Below, in pieces: positions 4,578 to 5,046 of a stretch of 5,046 nucleotides of DNA. The notes beneath the pieces are model-generated. The model saw only the letters and a program-made list of their open reading frames with translations. It did not search any database and was not told where the DNA came from. Made by a program: the position numbers and the translations under genes. Positions within the stretch are counted from its first letter, which is position 1; the number at the start of each line of letters is the position of its first letter. The DNA comes from an uncultured Clostridia bacterium (GTDB lineage: Bacteria; Bacillota_A; Clostridia; Peptostreptococcales; Anaerovoracaceae): the NCBI GenBank assembly GCA_945873875.1, contig CAMCER010000078.1, positions 1-5,046 on the forward strand. The letters run 5' to 3'.

Positions 4578-5046
4578 TTATTTTATGAAGACTTTAGGAA
4601 GCCTCTTGCCGAAGCCGCAGAGGATCTCATAATTGATAGTGCCGGAGCCGTCTGCGATGTCGTCTGCCGTAATGGAATGGGAGCCCTCAGAGCCCATAAT
4701 CACTACTTCGTCGCCGACCTTGATTCCGTCCACATCAGTGACATCTATCATGCACTGATCCATGCAGATGTTGCCGATGATAGGAACCTTCTGCCCCTGG
4801 ATGAGTACGTATCCGTTTCCGGAATATCTTCTGGGAAGCCCGTCAGCATAGCCTACGGTAACAGTTGCTATGGTGCTGGGACGCTCTGTGACGAACTTGC
4901 GGCCGTAGCTTACAGAAAAACCGGCGCCGACATTTTTGAGATAGGCGACGCGGGCCTTTACTGACATGACCGGAAGAAGTGAAAGGTTTTCTTTATGGAC
5001 ATCCTTAGAAGGGTAAGCACCGTAGAGGATGATACCCGGGCGTACA
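4578..5046 (-). CDS. alr: Alanine racemase, C-terminal part, start outside the window
   Basis: Alr is a PLP-dependent enzyme interconverting L- and D-alanine, the source of D-Ala for peptidoglycan. The frame is open to the window edge and reads VRPGIILYGAYPS at its visible start, a conserved Alr stretch, so the ATG at 4967 is internal. The visible 155 residues are roughly the last 40 percent of a typical 370-390-residue enzyme: the end of the PLP barrel and the C-terminal beta domain. Motifs include FSVSYGRKF, whose Tyr aligns with the catalytic base acting from the partner subunit, TVGYADGLPRRYS, and GNICMDQCMIDVTDV, which lines the dimer's active-site entrance, ending CGFGKRLPKVFIK. The PLP lysine lies in the missing N-terminal part. 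The gene has its own downstream hairpin terminator and is followed by a DD-carboxypeptidase gene on the same strand. Confidence 0.95.
   Translation of the reverse strand, partial: VRPGIILYGAYPSKDVHKENLSLLPVMSVKARVAYLKNVGAGFSVSYGRKFVTERPSTIATVTVGYADGLPRRYSGNGYVLIQGQKVPIIGNICMDQCMIDVTDVDGIKVGDEVVIMGSEGSHSITADDIADGSGTINYEILCGFGKRLPKVFIK

Noticed and set aside
4305..4964. 219-codon open frame on the plus strand opposite alr
   Set aside because: It covers the carboxypeptidase promoter, the terminator and the antisense of alr; no ribosome-binding site or domain is seen.
1..5046. A parS site near parB
   Set aside because: No match close to TGTTTCACGTGAAACA was found by eye on either strand; the palindrome at 3409-3426 has a different core.

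Overview
The window looks chromosomal and bacterial, most likely from an anaerobic low-to-mid-GC Firmicute of the class Clostridia. The evidence is a Spo0J-type ParB, purine-rich Shine-Dalgarno sites, two TTG starts, heavy use of AGA/AGG arginine and ATA isoleucine codons, and a Firmicute-style membrane-anchored DD-carboxypeptidase. I cannot name the genus. No tRNA, rRNA, CRISPR array or mobile element was seen.

Left part (1-3202, + strand): four closely packed genes, probably one transcript entering from outside the window. They are the 3' part of parB (its start is cut off), a SprT-like zinc metalloprotease, an mtnA-type methylthioribose-1-phosphate isomerase that starts at TTG inside the end of the protease gene, and a class II (fuculose-phosphate type) aldolase. 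The isomerase-aldolase pair matches the last two steps of the 'DHAP shunt', which salvages 5'-deoxyadenosine and/or methylthioadenosine into DHAP plus a two-carbon aldehyde. The phosphorylase or nucleosidase plus kinase that would feed it are not in the window. A 20-base tandem duplication carries a second copy of the aldolase stop codon. A strong hairpin (3268-3286) then closes this transcript and also serves the convergent gene on the other strand.

Right part (3304-5046, - strand): a serine DD-carboxypeptidase (peptidase S11) and, upstream of it, the C-terminal 155 residues of alanine racemase (alr), whose start lies beyond the window. The two act on linked chemistry: Alr makes D-alanine for cell-wall precursors, and the carboxypeptidase removes the terminal D-alanine from wall peptides. 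They are not simply co-transcribed: alr is followed by a hairpin with T-tracts (4374-4416), and the carboxypeptidase has its own promoter (4339-4367) and a TTG start with a good ribosome-binding site.

The 161 bases between the alr stop and its terminator contain no convincing gene but several structured elements: a small hairpin touching the alr stop, a tandem GTGAAAATCAA-type repeat, and a perfect 10-1-10 inverted repeat with a third half-site nearby. Other points of interest are an 18-bp perfect palindrome inside the carboxypeptidase gene that encodes a CxxCH sequence, and replacement of the conserved Asn in that enzyme's SxN motif by Ala.
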